From: Candidatus Poribacteria bacterium | GTDB taxonomy: Bacteria > Poribacteria > WGA-4E > WGA-3G | Reading direction: 5' to 3' | Assembly: GCA_012270865.1 (NCBI GenBank) | Contig: JAAXHL010000025.1 | Span: 1 to 43,075 of the forward strand | Length of the DNA: 43,075 bases | In this document: one piece after another, positions 33,108-40,935 of the stretch | Position numbering within the stretch: position 1 is the stretch's first letter | Layout: the number at the start of each line of letters is the position of its first letter | Notes under the pieces: model-generated | Database searches by the model: none | What the model was told of the DNA's origin: nothing | The model's input: only the letters and a program-made list of their open reading frames with translations | Made by a program: the position numbers and the translations under genes

Positions 33108-33259
33108 ATGGTTTGGACTCTTTTGTAGAATAGGAGCCTGTTGGTTTCCTGTTCACTCTTGCGCTTTTTCTACGAGTTCGACACTGCTCAAAACTCGTAA
33201 AGAATAGAACGGTTTCCTTGGAAACATGACGCGAAACAGACAGAAACTGTCCAAACTAT
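33108..33259. repeat. MITE-like unit with ATGGTTTGGAC terminal inverted repeats
   Basis: ATGGTTTGGAC (33108-33118) and GTCCAAACTAT (33249-33259) match in 10 of 11 positions as inverted repeats. An exact solo copy of the end, GTCCAAACCAT, lies at 40903-40913. The 130-base interior includes an AGGAGCCTGTTGGTTTCCT hairpin like those before rplL. A TATAAT at 33262-33267 just outside the right end may serve the next gene. Confidence 0.5.
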
Positions 33260-33343
33260 TGTATAATTTAAATTTGATTGCAAAATATAATATAAACGTG
33301 CTAAAATAACTGCATCATTAAAAATTTAAAGGAGGCGGATATA

Positions 33344-34414
33344 ATGAAATCGCAAATTTTTTATGAACCCGAATCAATGAACCTTGAAGACCGACCCGTA
33401 CCGCAAGCCGGCGACAACGACCTATTAGTTCAAGTCCGGTCGGTCGGCATCTGTGGTTCGGATGTTGCATACTATTTTGGAAACAGTTCACTCGAAACAG
33501 ATGATGGAAAAGGACCCCTTATCCTTGGACACGAATTTACCGGCGAAGTCGTTGAAGTCGGGAACCAAGCAGGAGCAAAAGGCGGATTTAAAGTAGGCGA
33601 CCGCGTTGTCGTCAACCCCGTCCAATCAAACCCTGATTCCTTCTGGAGCAAAAAAGGGTTGTCCAACCTATGTCCTGAAAAACGCGTCTTAGGTGTAGGC
33701 GTTGATGGCGGATTCGCAGAATACGCTGTCTCCGATTACCGATGGACTGTCAAACTCCCAGATAACGTCACTTATGACCAAGGCGCACTAACAGAACCCC
33801 TCGCCTGCGGACTCTATGCTGTTAACAATCTCAATGCTGAAGAAGGACAAACAGCCGTCGTCTTCGGACCAGGACCCATCGGTCTCATGATGGTGCAAGT
33901 ACTGAAAAGCCGAGGACTGAAAAATGTACTGCTTGTCGGAACTCGCGATTATCGTTTGGAATGCGGTAAAGAACTCGGCGCAGACGTAGTCGTCAACGTC
34001 AGCGATACCAACTCGCCACACTATGTTGAAGACCTCGGCGCTGCAATCCAGGAACTCAATGACGGCGAATTAGCAGACCGCGCAATTACGGCTACCAGCT
34101 CACTTGATGCAATCCACACCGCACTCAAAGTGACAGGACGACACGCAACCGTCGTTATCTTCGGACTCCCCGGCGACAAAGACGTGATGCAGGTCCCAAT
34201 CCTGGATACTATCCTTGATGATAAAACCATTCGCTTCTCTTGGCTTGCACCCGATACATGGGAAGAAGCCGTACAACTCATTTCCAGCGGCGATGTCAAT
34301 ATGGACAAAATTATTAGCCACGAATTCCCACTGGAATCCCTCGTTGAAGGCATAACAAAGGTTCGCAACAGAGAAGATGGTTGCACCAAAGGGTTGATAA
34401 AAGTCTCAGACTAA
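33344..34414 (+). CDS. Zinc-dependent medium-chain dehydrogenase (sorbitol/threonine dehydrogenase-like)
   Basis: The 356-residue MDR enzyme has catalytic-zinc ligands Cys37 (GICGSD), His63/Glu64 (GHEF) and Glu151 (EPLACG), and a Rossmann motif FGPGPIG at about 174-180. The lobe that normally binds the structural zinc through four cysteines (about 92-110) keeps only Cys110, so that zinc site is lost. It probably oxidises a polyol or secondary alcohol with NAD(P); the exact substrate is unknown. AAAGGAGG precedes the ATG. The next gene starts 12 bases after the stop, so it opens a run of closely spaced genes that includes hemE. Confidence 0.9.
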   Translation: MKSQIFYEPESMNLEDRPVPQAGDNDLLVQVRSVGICGSDVAYYFGNSSLETDDGKGPLILGHEFTGEVVEVGNQAGAKGGFKVGDRVVVNPVQSNPDSFWSKKGLSNLCPEKRVLGVGVDGGFAEYAVSDYRWTVKLPDNVTYDQGALTEPLACGLYAVNNLNAEEGQTAVVFGPGPIGLMMVQVLKSRGLKNVLLVGTRDYRLECGKELGADVVVNVSDTNSPHYVEDLGAAIQELNDGELADRAITATSSLDAIHTALKVTGRHATVVIFGLPGDKDVMQVPILDTILDDKTIRFSWLAPDTWEEAVQLISSGDVNMDKIISHEFPLESLVEGITKVRNREDGCTKGLIKVSD

Positions 34415-34426
34415 GCAGGACATAAC

Positions 34427-34765
34427 ATGGGTATCCCATTTTTCATCGTTTTTGTCCTTTCGATCGCTTTTCTATCACTTGGCATAACAGGATGGGGGGA
34501 CTTTGTTTCGGTGGAGTGGCCAGAACAGGAGACTCCAGACGCAGATAGCGACACCCTTAACTTAACCCCCTACCTCCGTCTCCAAGCCAATTATTGGGCA
34601 ATCGGACGATGCACCGTAGGGTTCTTGCTGTTTCTCACCAGTCTTTATGTTATGGGGTTCCTCCTTTATCTTGAGGAGCGAGAGAGTGGCAGGATTATGA
34701 AAAACGTTAAAAGTTTTGCCAAACTACGGCAGTTCTTGGAACGATGTCAGAATCGCGGGATTTGA
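34427..34765 (+). CDS. Small two-span membrane protein of unknown function
   Basis: The 112-residue protein has hydrophobic segments at about 4-24 and 61-83, joined by an acidic loop (about 30-55), with a basic C-terminal tail. I know no family for it. It is packed between the MDR dehydrogenase (12 bases) and hemE (18 bases), so it is co-transcribed with them and is a candidate accessory factor of that operon. Confidence 0.75.
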   Translation: MGIPFFIVFVLSIAFLSLGITGWGDFVSVEWPEQETPDADSDTLNLTPYLRLQANYWAIGRCTVGFLLFLTSLYVMGFLLYLEERESGRIMKNVKSFAKLRQFLERCQNRGI

Positions 34766-34783
34766 AAGGTAGAGCCTCACCGC

Positions 34784-35863
34784 ATGGAACAACAATTAAA
34801 AAACGACTTACTTCTTCGCGCGGCGCGATGTCTGCCAGTCGAACGCGTGCCCGTCTGGATGATGCGACAGGCTGGCAGATCAGACCCACTTTATCGACAG
34901 ATTCGGGAAGAACTTAACCTCCCCTTAGAACAACTCTTCAGAACCTGTCCCGCACCGATCTCAAAAACCGATGTCGAATCGGCTGTCAAAATATCACTGC
35001 TACCCAAGCGTATCGGTGTTGATGCCATCATCGTCTATAAAGATATACTCACACCACTCGCACCCATGGGCGCACATTTCCGATTTAACCCAGGACCCAT
35101 CTTAAAACCGCCAATTCGGACACCCGCACAAGTCGACGCACTCCTACCCGTTGATGACCCACCCGCACAGTTAACATTTACCGGAAACGTTATCCGTAGA
35201 CTCCGAGAAACCTTAAACAACGAACTGCCACTCATCGGATTTGCCGGCGCACCTTTGACCCTCGCATTTTTCCTCATCGCCGGTGAGAGTCCTATCAAAC
35301 GCGGTACCGGTATATCTGAGAAAGCCGAACCCGTTTTCCGAATGATCAAAGAGACACCTCAACTTATGCATCGACTACTAAACAAATTAACTGAGATGAC
35401 CGTTAATTATTTGAACTACCAAATTAGCCAAGGCGTTCAGATCGTCCAACTTTTTGAGTCTATCGCCGATGTCTTGCCGAGACACCTATACGCCGATTTC
35501 GCATTCCCGTATCACCAGCAGATTTTCGCACAACTCAACCCAGAGGCTCCCAGCATCCTTTTCGCCAAAGAGTGTGATTACCTCGATTTAATGCACCAAA
35601 GCGGCGCAGATGTACTGAGTGTCGGAAAATGCGTTGACCTCAGCAAAGCCAAAGCCGACACAGACGGCACAGTCGCTTTTCAAGGCAACGTCGATAACGA
35701 TATCCTCCGAGACGGAACCCCAGACGACATCACCACAGCTGTCAAAACCTGTTTAAAACAGGGCGGAAAAACAGGGCATATACTCAACTTAAGCCACGGA
35801 CTTCACAGAGACACACCTTTTGAAAACGTTAAACATTTTGTAAATATCGCAAAAACGTTGTAG
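34784..35863 (+). CDS. hemE: Uroporphyrinogen decarboxylase
   Basis: The 359-residue HemE has the substrate-binding PVWMMRQAGR motif near 27-36, YKDILTPLAPMG, and the C-terminal NLSHGLHRDTPFENV. It converts uroporphyrinogen III to coproporphyrinogen III in the cytoplasm. Length is normal. The usual catalytic FSDIL reads YKDIL, keeping the Asp. The MBL-fold gene begins eight bases after its stop, whose bases overlap that gene's ribosome-binding site (TAGGA). Confidence 0.93.
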   Translation: MEQQLKNDLLLRAARCLPVERVPVWMMRQAGRSDPLYRQIREELNLPLEQLFRTCPAPISKTDVESAVKISLLPKRIGVDAIIVYKDILTPLAPMGAHFRFNPGPILKPPIRTPAQVDALLPVDDPPAQLTFTGNVIRRLRETLNNELPLIGFAGAPLTLAFFLIAGESPIKRGTGISEKAEPVFRMIKETPQLMHRLLNKLTEMTVNYLNYQISQGVQIVQLFESIADVLPRHLYADFAFPYHQQIFAQLNPEAPSILFAKECDYLDLMHQSGADVLSVGKCVDLSKAKADTDGTVAFQGNVDNDILRDGTPDDITTAVKTCLKQGGKTGHILNLSHGLHRDTPFENVKHFVNIAKTL

Positions 35864-35871
35864 GAACACGC

Positions 35872-37329
35872 ATGAGAAACATTTCAGAAAATCCATTTGC
35901 ACCACGACAATATGGAGAACTCGTTAAAATAACAGATCGAGTGTACCTATTTCGCAATATCGTCAACTCTTCTATTATTATTGGAGATAACGGTGTCGCA
36001 GTGATTGATACACAAGTAAACCAAATGATGGCACGACGACTGTACAACGCAATTCCTACCGTCACAGATAAACCGATCCTATACGCAATTAATACACACT
36101 ATCATTGGGACCATACCAACGGAAACACGATCTTCCATCAGGCAGGCGCAACCGTTGTCGCACGCGAGATGACGAAAGATTTTATGGTGAACCGCTCACC
36201 GCGACAGGAGGCGTTCCTCCGGTCAAGAGGTTTCTCGTTAGGCGACCCACCCTTCCTGCCACAGCAGACATTTCCGTACGAAACCGAACTCGATTTAGGC
36301 AACCAACCGCTGCACCTCGTTCATTTAGGAAAAGCGGAGACAGATGATGCCACTGCTGTCAGAGTTCCAGTAGAAGAATGTATCGTTTCTGGCGACACCG
36401 TCATGACTGGGAGCTTTCCAATCTTCGGGCAGCCTGTCATGAACGAAGGACTCATGGCAAACCACGATTGGATTAACACAATTAAAGAACTCCGCACGTA
36501 CGCACCTAAATGCGTACTACCCGGACACGGACCCTTAGCACAAGACCCCGAAATAAATCTGCTCCTCCAGATAGAGTCCTATTTTTTAACAGAAGTCCGA
36601 AAACAGGTTGAACAAGGCATGTCTTTAACCGAACTACTCCCTGAGATGGAGGCTAACCTACCCGATTGGATTCGTTCTATCGCTGAAGTCTGGGGAACAC
36701 CCCGCTACGCGATTTTGCGCGTATACCGCGGGTTGATTGACGACCCAGAGCCGGGGTGGCAGCACCTCAAACCTTCCGCGATTCCGACAGCAGATACCCA
36801 GAAACTCCATCAAAAAACATCCGAACTTCAAGAATTTAACGGATACCGAGAAACCGCCGAAGAGGTCGCAGAGGGCAACGATTTCGGTTTAGCCATCGCT
36901 ATTCTGAAAACCGCCACCGAAAAATATCCGAACCTACCTGACGCATGGACAGAATACGCTAATTTGCTCACACAAGCCGCCCGTAGTGTGTCAAGCGTCC
37001 TTGAAAAAGGCGACTTCTTCGTTGAGGCAAAAAATGCGATCAACACTGCCCTCGAATTAGACCCCGATTACGCACCAGCACACCTTTTACGCGGATACAG
37101 TCACATCCTTTCAGCATATCGCAACGGCGATGAAACAGACACAGGATTGGAGTCCATCTATAAAGCACTCGTCTGTGGACTTCAAGGCACACAACTCGCA
37201 CAGGCATACTTTTGTATCGGACTCGCACATCGGACCAACGGCAACGAAACCTTGGCACATGAAGCTTTCACGAAGGCGATCGCAGCGGATGCACGGTTTA
37301 TGCCAGCACAATTGGCAAATATGGCATAG
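35872..37329 (+). CDS. Metallo-beta-lactamase-fold hydrolase with TPR-like C-terminus
   Basis: The 485-residue protein has the MBL zinc-binding motif HxHxDH at 76-81 (THYHWDH), a further Asp in VSGDTVMTG and a His in LPGHGPLA, so the binuclear site is complete. From about 330 the sequence becomes helical-repeat-like (DAWTEYANLL, AINTALELDPDYAPAHLLRGY), typical of tetratricopeptide repeats. No signal peptide is visible. MBL-TPR proteins have no single function. Its position between hemE and hemH, translationally coupled to hemE, suggests a role linked to heme or to cofactor delivery (inference). Confidence 0.87.
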   Translation: MRNISENPFAPRQYGELVKITDRVYLFRNIVNSSIIIGDNGVAVIDTQVNQMMARRLYNAIPTVTDKPILYAINTHYHWDHTNGNTIFHQAGATVVAREMTKDFMVNRSPRQEAFLRSRGFSLGDPPFLPQQTFPYETELDLGNQPLHLVHLGKAETDDATAVRVPVEECIVSGDTVMTGSFPIFGQPVMNEGLMANHDWINTIKELRTYAPKCVLPGHGPLAQDPEINLLLQIESYFLTEVRKQVEQGMSLTELLPEMEANLPDWIRSIAEVWGTPRYAILRVYRGLIDDPEPGWQHLKPSAIPTADTQKLHQKTSELQEFNGYRETAEEVAEGNDFGLAIAILKTATEKYPNLPDAWTEYANLLTQAARSVSSVLEKGDFFVEAKNAINTALELDPDYAPAHLLRGYSHILSAYRNGDETDTGLESIYKALVCGLQGTQLAQAYFCIGLAHRTNGNETLAHEAFTKAIAADARFMPAQLANMA

Positions 37330-37336
37330 ACCCCTT

Positions 37337-37360
37337 GCAGGCGGGGTTTGTAACCCCGCT
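37337..37360. repeat. GCAGGCGGGGTT hairpin repeat, copy C
   Basis: GCAGGCGGGGTT (37337-37348), loop TGT, AACCCCGC (37352-37359). It starts eight bases after the stop of the MBL-TPR gene and could attenuate transcription into hemH. Confidence 0.75.
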
Positions 37361-37424
37361 TTCTATAAATGTCTTATTAATTGTATTTTTTCTATGATAT
37401 TGAAACTTGCTTAGGAGAAACAAA

Positions 37425-38366
37425 ATGAAATACGACAGCGTTTTACTCATCGCATTCGGCGGACCCACACCCGGATGCTGTCAAAAATACAAAAGCGATA
37501 CGTGTCCGGGCGAAGCCTACTGCTTTGTTGAAGGAATTGTCGGCACTGCCAAATCCCAAATAGAACGGATAAAAGACATCTCCGCACATTATATAAAATT
37601 AGGTGGGTTTTCACCGTTCAACGAATTAACCTTCAAACAAGCCGAAGCATTACAAAGAACGCTCCAAGCGCGTGAACTCCCGCTCCCAGTTTATGCAGGG
37701 TTCAGGCATTGGACACCCTATCTGAGCGAAGTCATCGCTGAAATGGCACGAAAAGGACACCGTAAAATACTCGGAATCATTATGGCACCACACCAATCGA
37801 AAGTCAGTTGGGAGTGGTATCAACAGACTGTTAAAAAAGGAATTGAAGCAGTTGACGGTGAAAAACCGACAGTCGATTACCTTGATCCCTGGTATACACA
37901 TGAAGGTTATGTCGGTGCTATCGCCGAAATTATTGAAACCGCTTGTGGCGACAAGTTAAAACATGCCGAACTCGTCTTCACCGCACACGCAATTCCGCAA
38001 GCCGCGGCGAATACCTCACCTTATTCACAACAATATAGAAAGACCGGTGAAGCGGTCGCTGAAAAGATTGGAAAAAAGCAGTTCGGTTTAGCATACCAAA
38101 GTGCCGTAGAAAACAGCCCGATGCCCTGGACAGAGCCGGACATCAACGACTGGATCAAAGACCAAAAAGAGGAAGGTATTGGCACCGTCGTCGCATCACC
38201 CATCGGGTTCCTCTGTGATCACGTCGAAGTACTCTACGACCTTGACATAGAGGCAGCCGAAACAGCGGAAACCTGCGGCATCGATTTTATACGAGCTGGC
38301 ACCGTCGGCGACCATCCGAAATTCATCAACATGTTAGCCGATTTCGTCTATGAAAAATGCTTGTAG
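37425..38366 (+). CDS. hemH: Ferrochelatase
   Basis: The 313-residue ferrochelatase has catalytic His188 (FTAHAIPQ) and Glu268 (FLCDHVEVLYD), plus the YIKLGGFSPFNELTFKQAEAL region. It inserts Fe(II) into a porphyrin. With a HemY-type oxidase nearby, either the protoporphyrin or the coproporphyrin route is possible. Odd: four cysteines (Cys18, 19, 27, 33) lie in the N-terminal loop after FGGP, where most ferrochelatases have none, suggesting a metal or Fe-S site. Start: ATG 37425 follows AGGAG by eight bases; the six open codons upstream contain that ribosome-binding site. The last codon and stop fall in the hairpin repeat that follows. Confidence 0.92.
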   Translation: MKYDSVLLIAFGGPTPGCCQKYKSDTCPGEAYCFVEGIVGTAKSQIERIKDISAHYIKLGGFSPFNELTFKQAEALQRTLQARELPLPVYAGFRHWTPYLSEVIAEMARKGHRKILGIIMAPHQSKVSWEWYQQTVKKGIEAVDGEKPTVDYLDPWYTHEGYVGAIAEIIETACGDKLKHAELVFTAHAIPQAAANTSPYSQQYRKTGEAVAEKIGKKQFGLAYQSAVENSPMPWTEPDINDWIKDQKEEGIGTVVASPIGFLCDHVEVLYDLDIEAAETAETCGIDFIRAGTVGDHPKFINMLADFVYEKCL

Positions 38367-38367
38367 G

Positions 38368-38384
38368 AGGGGTTCGCAACCCCT
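38368..38384 (+). terminator. Hairpin repeat at the hemH stop codon (GCGGGGTT family variant)
   Basis: AGGGGTT (38368-38374), loop CGC, AACCCCT (38378-38384), followed by ATTTCTTTT. The hemH stop codon TAG (38364-38366) is part of the TTGTAGG that leads into this element. Confidence 0.55.
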
Positions 38385-38402
38385 ATTTCTTTTAGAAAAA
38401 AC

Positions 38403-38432
38403 TTGAGAAAACAGCCGCGAAAATTGTATAAT
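38403..38432 (+). promoter_or_regulatory. Promoter of the Uma2-family gene
   Basis: TTGAGA (38403-38408), 18-base spacer, TATAAT (38427-38432). The Uma2-family gene follows at 38501, so it is transcribed independently of hemH. Confidence 0.65.
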
Positions 38433-38500
38433 AGTAGATCAGTATTTGAGTCTCTCACGTCAATGGAACTTCAGGACCAAAACGGTAAAGGAGAACACCG

Positions 38501-39226
38501 ATGCAAACGCCTACAAATGTGCGGCAGCTTCCTTATGCACCAACAGAAACAACAGACCTCTACCCCGAATCGGATGGTAAACCTATGGCTGATACCGATC
38601 TTCATCTTTATTGGATAAAGCGTGTGCAGGACATGATCGAAACCTATCTTTCGCAGAACCCAGAAGCCTATATTTCTGGCAATATTATGATGTATGATAT
38701 AGAGGGTCCGATGCGCACGGCGATCTCGCCTGATATTCTCGTCGCTTTCGGGCTCGGACAGAAATTCCGGCGCACCTATAAGGTGTGGGAAGAAGGGAAA
38801 CCGCCGGACTTCGTGATGGAGTTTTCCAGCAAAAGAACCTATCGGAACGATTTGGATGAGAAGATGGCACACTATGCGCGTATGAGGATACCAGAGTATT
38901 TTCTCTACGATCCCGATAGAAGATATCTCCCTTCGCCATTGATGGGGTTTCGACTTGTGGCGGATACGTATGTTGAGATTGCTACAGATGTTGATGGCGG
39001 TATCCGTTCGGAAGTATTGGCTCTGAGTTTCCATTTAATGGAAGATGGTCTTGCTCTTTATGATCCTTTATCAGAACGGTGGCTGAAAACCCGCGCAGAA
39101 AAAGAAGCAGAACGCGCAGAAAAAGAAGCAGAACGCGCAGAAAAAGAGGCGGCAGCCCGACAGAAGGCTGAGGCAGAAGTTGAACGACTCCAAGCGGAAC
39201 TTGCACGCTTGAAAGCACGCCTGTAG
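38501..39226 (+). CDS. Uma2 family (DUF820) putative endonuclease with coiled-coil tail
   Basis: The 241-residue protein has the PD-(D/E)XK-like Uma2 core: AISPDILVAFG, then PDFVMEFSSKRT, then DEKMAHYARMRIPEYFLYDPD. A charged coiled coil follows (about 198-241). The tail is built from a near-perfect 21-base tandem repeat giving AEKEAER units. Uma2 proteins are abundant, often multi-copy, and their biological role is unclear. AAAGGAG lies before the ATG, and the gene has its own promoter. It sits between hemH and hemY with no evident link to heme, and looks inserted. Confidence 0.85.
   Translation: MQTPTNVRQLPYAPTETTDLYPESDGKPMADTDLHLYWIKRVQDMIETYLSQNPEAYISGNIMMYDIEGPMRTAISPDILVAFGLGQKFRRTYKVWEEGKPPDFVMEFSSKRTYRNDLDEKMAHYARMRIPEYFLYDPDRRYLPSPLMGFRLVADTYVEIATDVDGGIRSEVLALSFHLMEDGLALYDPLSERWLKTRAEKEAERAEKEAERAEKEAAARQKAEAEVERLQAELARLKARL
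39092..39154 (+). repeat. 21-base tandem repeat inside the Uma2-family gene
   Basis: Three units start at 39092, 39113 and 39134; the first two are identical and the third differs at a few bases. Each encodes seven residues (a heptad), so copy-number change would lengthen the coiled coil without a frameshift. Confidence 0.85.
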
Positions 39227-39259
39227 CCTCCATCTCATAAAACCGATTTTGTTTAAGAT

Positions 39260-39370
39260 AGGACTTACGCAACCCCACTGCAGGGTTTTTGCTTGGGTGT
39301 TTCTTCAGGGTTTCAAACCCCGCCTGCAGTGCGTTATATGTCCGTTATCATCGGAAAATGCGTAAGTCCT
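39260..39370. mobile_element. MITE-like unit with 12-bp perfect terminal inverted repeats
   Basis: AGGACTTACGCA (39260-39271) and TGCGTAAGTCCT (39359-39370) bound 111 bases with no coding potential. Inside are a GCAGGGTTT segment and a TCAAACCCCGCCTGCAG segment, related to the GCAGGCGGGGTT hairpin family. Related ends occur at 29084, 30663, 42778 and 42897. It lies between the Uma2-family gene and hemY. Confidence 0.65.
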
Positions 39371-39411
39371 GTAAGACTAAGATTTTGATGAGTGGATTGA
39401 GGAGCAGCTCT

Positions 39412-40842
39412 ATGGCTAAAAAACGTGCTATTGTTATTGGAGGCGGCATTACAGGGTTAACCGCGTGCTATCGCCTACAGCAAGAAGCAGCACACCGAAA
39501 TATACACCTTGAGGTTATCCTCCTTGAAGCGACGCAACGCCTCGGTGGTGTCATTCAGACCGAACACCGAGACGGCTTCCTTATTGAACACGGACCTGAT
39601 GCCTTTATCTCAACGAAACCTGCCGCAAAGGCACTCGCCGAAGAACTCGGCATCGCCGACCAATTCATTGGCACGAACCCAGATGTCCGACGGAGCTTCG
39701 TCCTGCGCAAAGGGATATTACACCCCGTTCCTGAAGGTTTCTATATGATGGCACCCGGTTCACTAAAGCCGTTCCTAAAAACCCCACTCTTCACTTGGCA
39801 CGGTAAATTGCGGATGGCGTTAGACCTCTTTATCCCGCCTCGAGAAAGAGACATAGACGAAGCCGTCGCACACTTCGTCAGGCGCCGACTCGGCAACGAA
39901 GCCTTCACACGGATCGCGCAACCCATGATAGGTGGTATCTATACCTCAGATGCCGAAAATTTGAGCCTAAAGGCAACTTTTCCACGATTTTTAGAGATGG
40001 AAAAAACCCACGGAAGCATTATCAAAGCACTCCGCGCACAAAAAAAACAAGCAACCGAAACCAGTCGCGACACCAGCGGCCCCCGATATAGCCTCTTTCT
40101 GTCGTTCACGTCCGGTATGCAGATACTGATTAACGCACTCGTCGAAACGCTGACCTGCAATATTAAATTGAACGCGCCCGTAAAACACATCCAGCAGGAT
40201 ACCGACACTAACGAATGGCAAATCTCACTCGCTACTGGCGAAACCCTAAACGCGGAACACCTCTGTCTCGCGCTCCCCGCACCACAGACGCAATCGCTCA
40301 TCCAAAACGTTTCAAATCCACTCGTCACAAAACTCAGCACGATTCCCTACGCCTCATCTGCGACGGTTAACTTCGCGTTCCGCCGTGCCGACATTACGCA
40401 CCCGTTAGATGGCATGGGATTCGTCGTCCCTGCCACAGAAAACCTATCGCTTATCGGTTGTTCGTTCAGTAGCGTTAAATTTGAGAATCGCGCACCCGAC
40501 AAGCACGTTCTGTTACGTGCCTTTGTGAGTGAACCGATTGCTAAAAACCCCGAAGCAGACATTATTGAAGCCTGTCAAGCAGACTTAACACCAATTCTCG
40601 GCATCCAAGGCGCACCCTTATTTGCAACTGTTCGCAAGCACACGCAGGCGATGGCGCAGTATCAGGTCGGACACCAAGAGGTCGTTGCCGATATAGAACG
40701 ACTCACCAGCCGTTTACACGGACTCGCTCTCGCAGGAAACGGCTATCACGGGATAGGTATCCCAGACTGTATTCGGAGCGGAGAAACAGCAGCCATTTCA
40801 CTTTTAGATTCAACCGAACCGACTCTTACGCGGAAACCTTGA
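39412..40842 (+). CDS. hemY: Protoporphyrinogen/coproporphyrinogen III oxidase (HemY type)
   Basis: The 476-residue FAD protein has the dinucleotide motif VIGGGITGLTACYRL at the N-terminus, then RLGGVIQTEHRDGFLIEHGPDAF, and ends with the second FAD motif GLALAGNGYHGIGIPDCI. It oxidises protoporphyrinogen IX or coproporphyrinogen III using oxygen. Start: ATG 39412 follows GAGGAG (39398-39403); the longer open frame from 39289 translates the MITE-like unit and is rejected. An inverted repeat (39285-39303 with 40870-40888, 18 of 19 matching) flanks the gene. With hemE and hemH it supplies the late heme pathway. Confidence 0.93.
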   Translation: MAKKRAIVIGGGITGLTACYRLQQEAAHRNIHLEVILLEATQRLGGVIQTEHRDGFLIEHGPDAFISTKPAAKALAEELGIADQFIGTNPDVRRSFVLRKGILHPVPEGFYMMAPGSLKPFLKTPLFTWHGKLRMALDLFIPPRERDIDEAVAHFVRRRLGNEAFTRIAQPMIGGIYTSDAENLSLKATFPRFLEMEKTHGSIIKALRAQKKQATETSRDTSGPRYSLFLSFTSGMQILINALVETLTCNIKLNAPVKHIQQDTDTNEWQISLATGETLNAEHLCLALPAPQTQSLIQNVSNPLVTKLSTIPYASSATVNFAFRRADITHPLDGMGFVVPATENLSLIGCSFSSVKFENRAPDKHVLLRAFVSEPIAKNPEADIIEACQADLTPILGIQGAPLFATVRKHTQAMAQYQVGHQEVVADIERLTSRLHGLALAGNGYHGIGIPDCIRSGETAAISLLDSTEPTLTRKP

Positions 40843-40935
40843 AGACTTCAAATTCTTGTCAACCTAAGGGAAACATCCAAGCAAAAACACACAAAAAAGA
40901 CTGTCCAAACCATTGTTATTGGCATAAGGAAAACT

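Noticed and set aside
39289..39411. N-terminal extension of HemY
   Set aside because: It reads through the MITE-like unit; ATG 39412 has a good ribosome-binding site and starts at the FAD motif.
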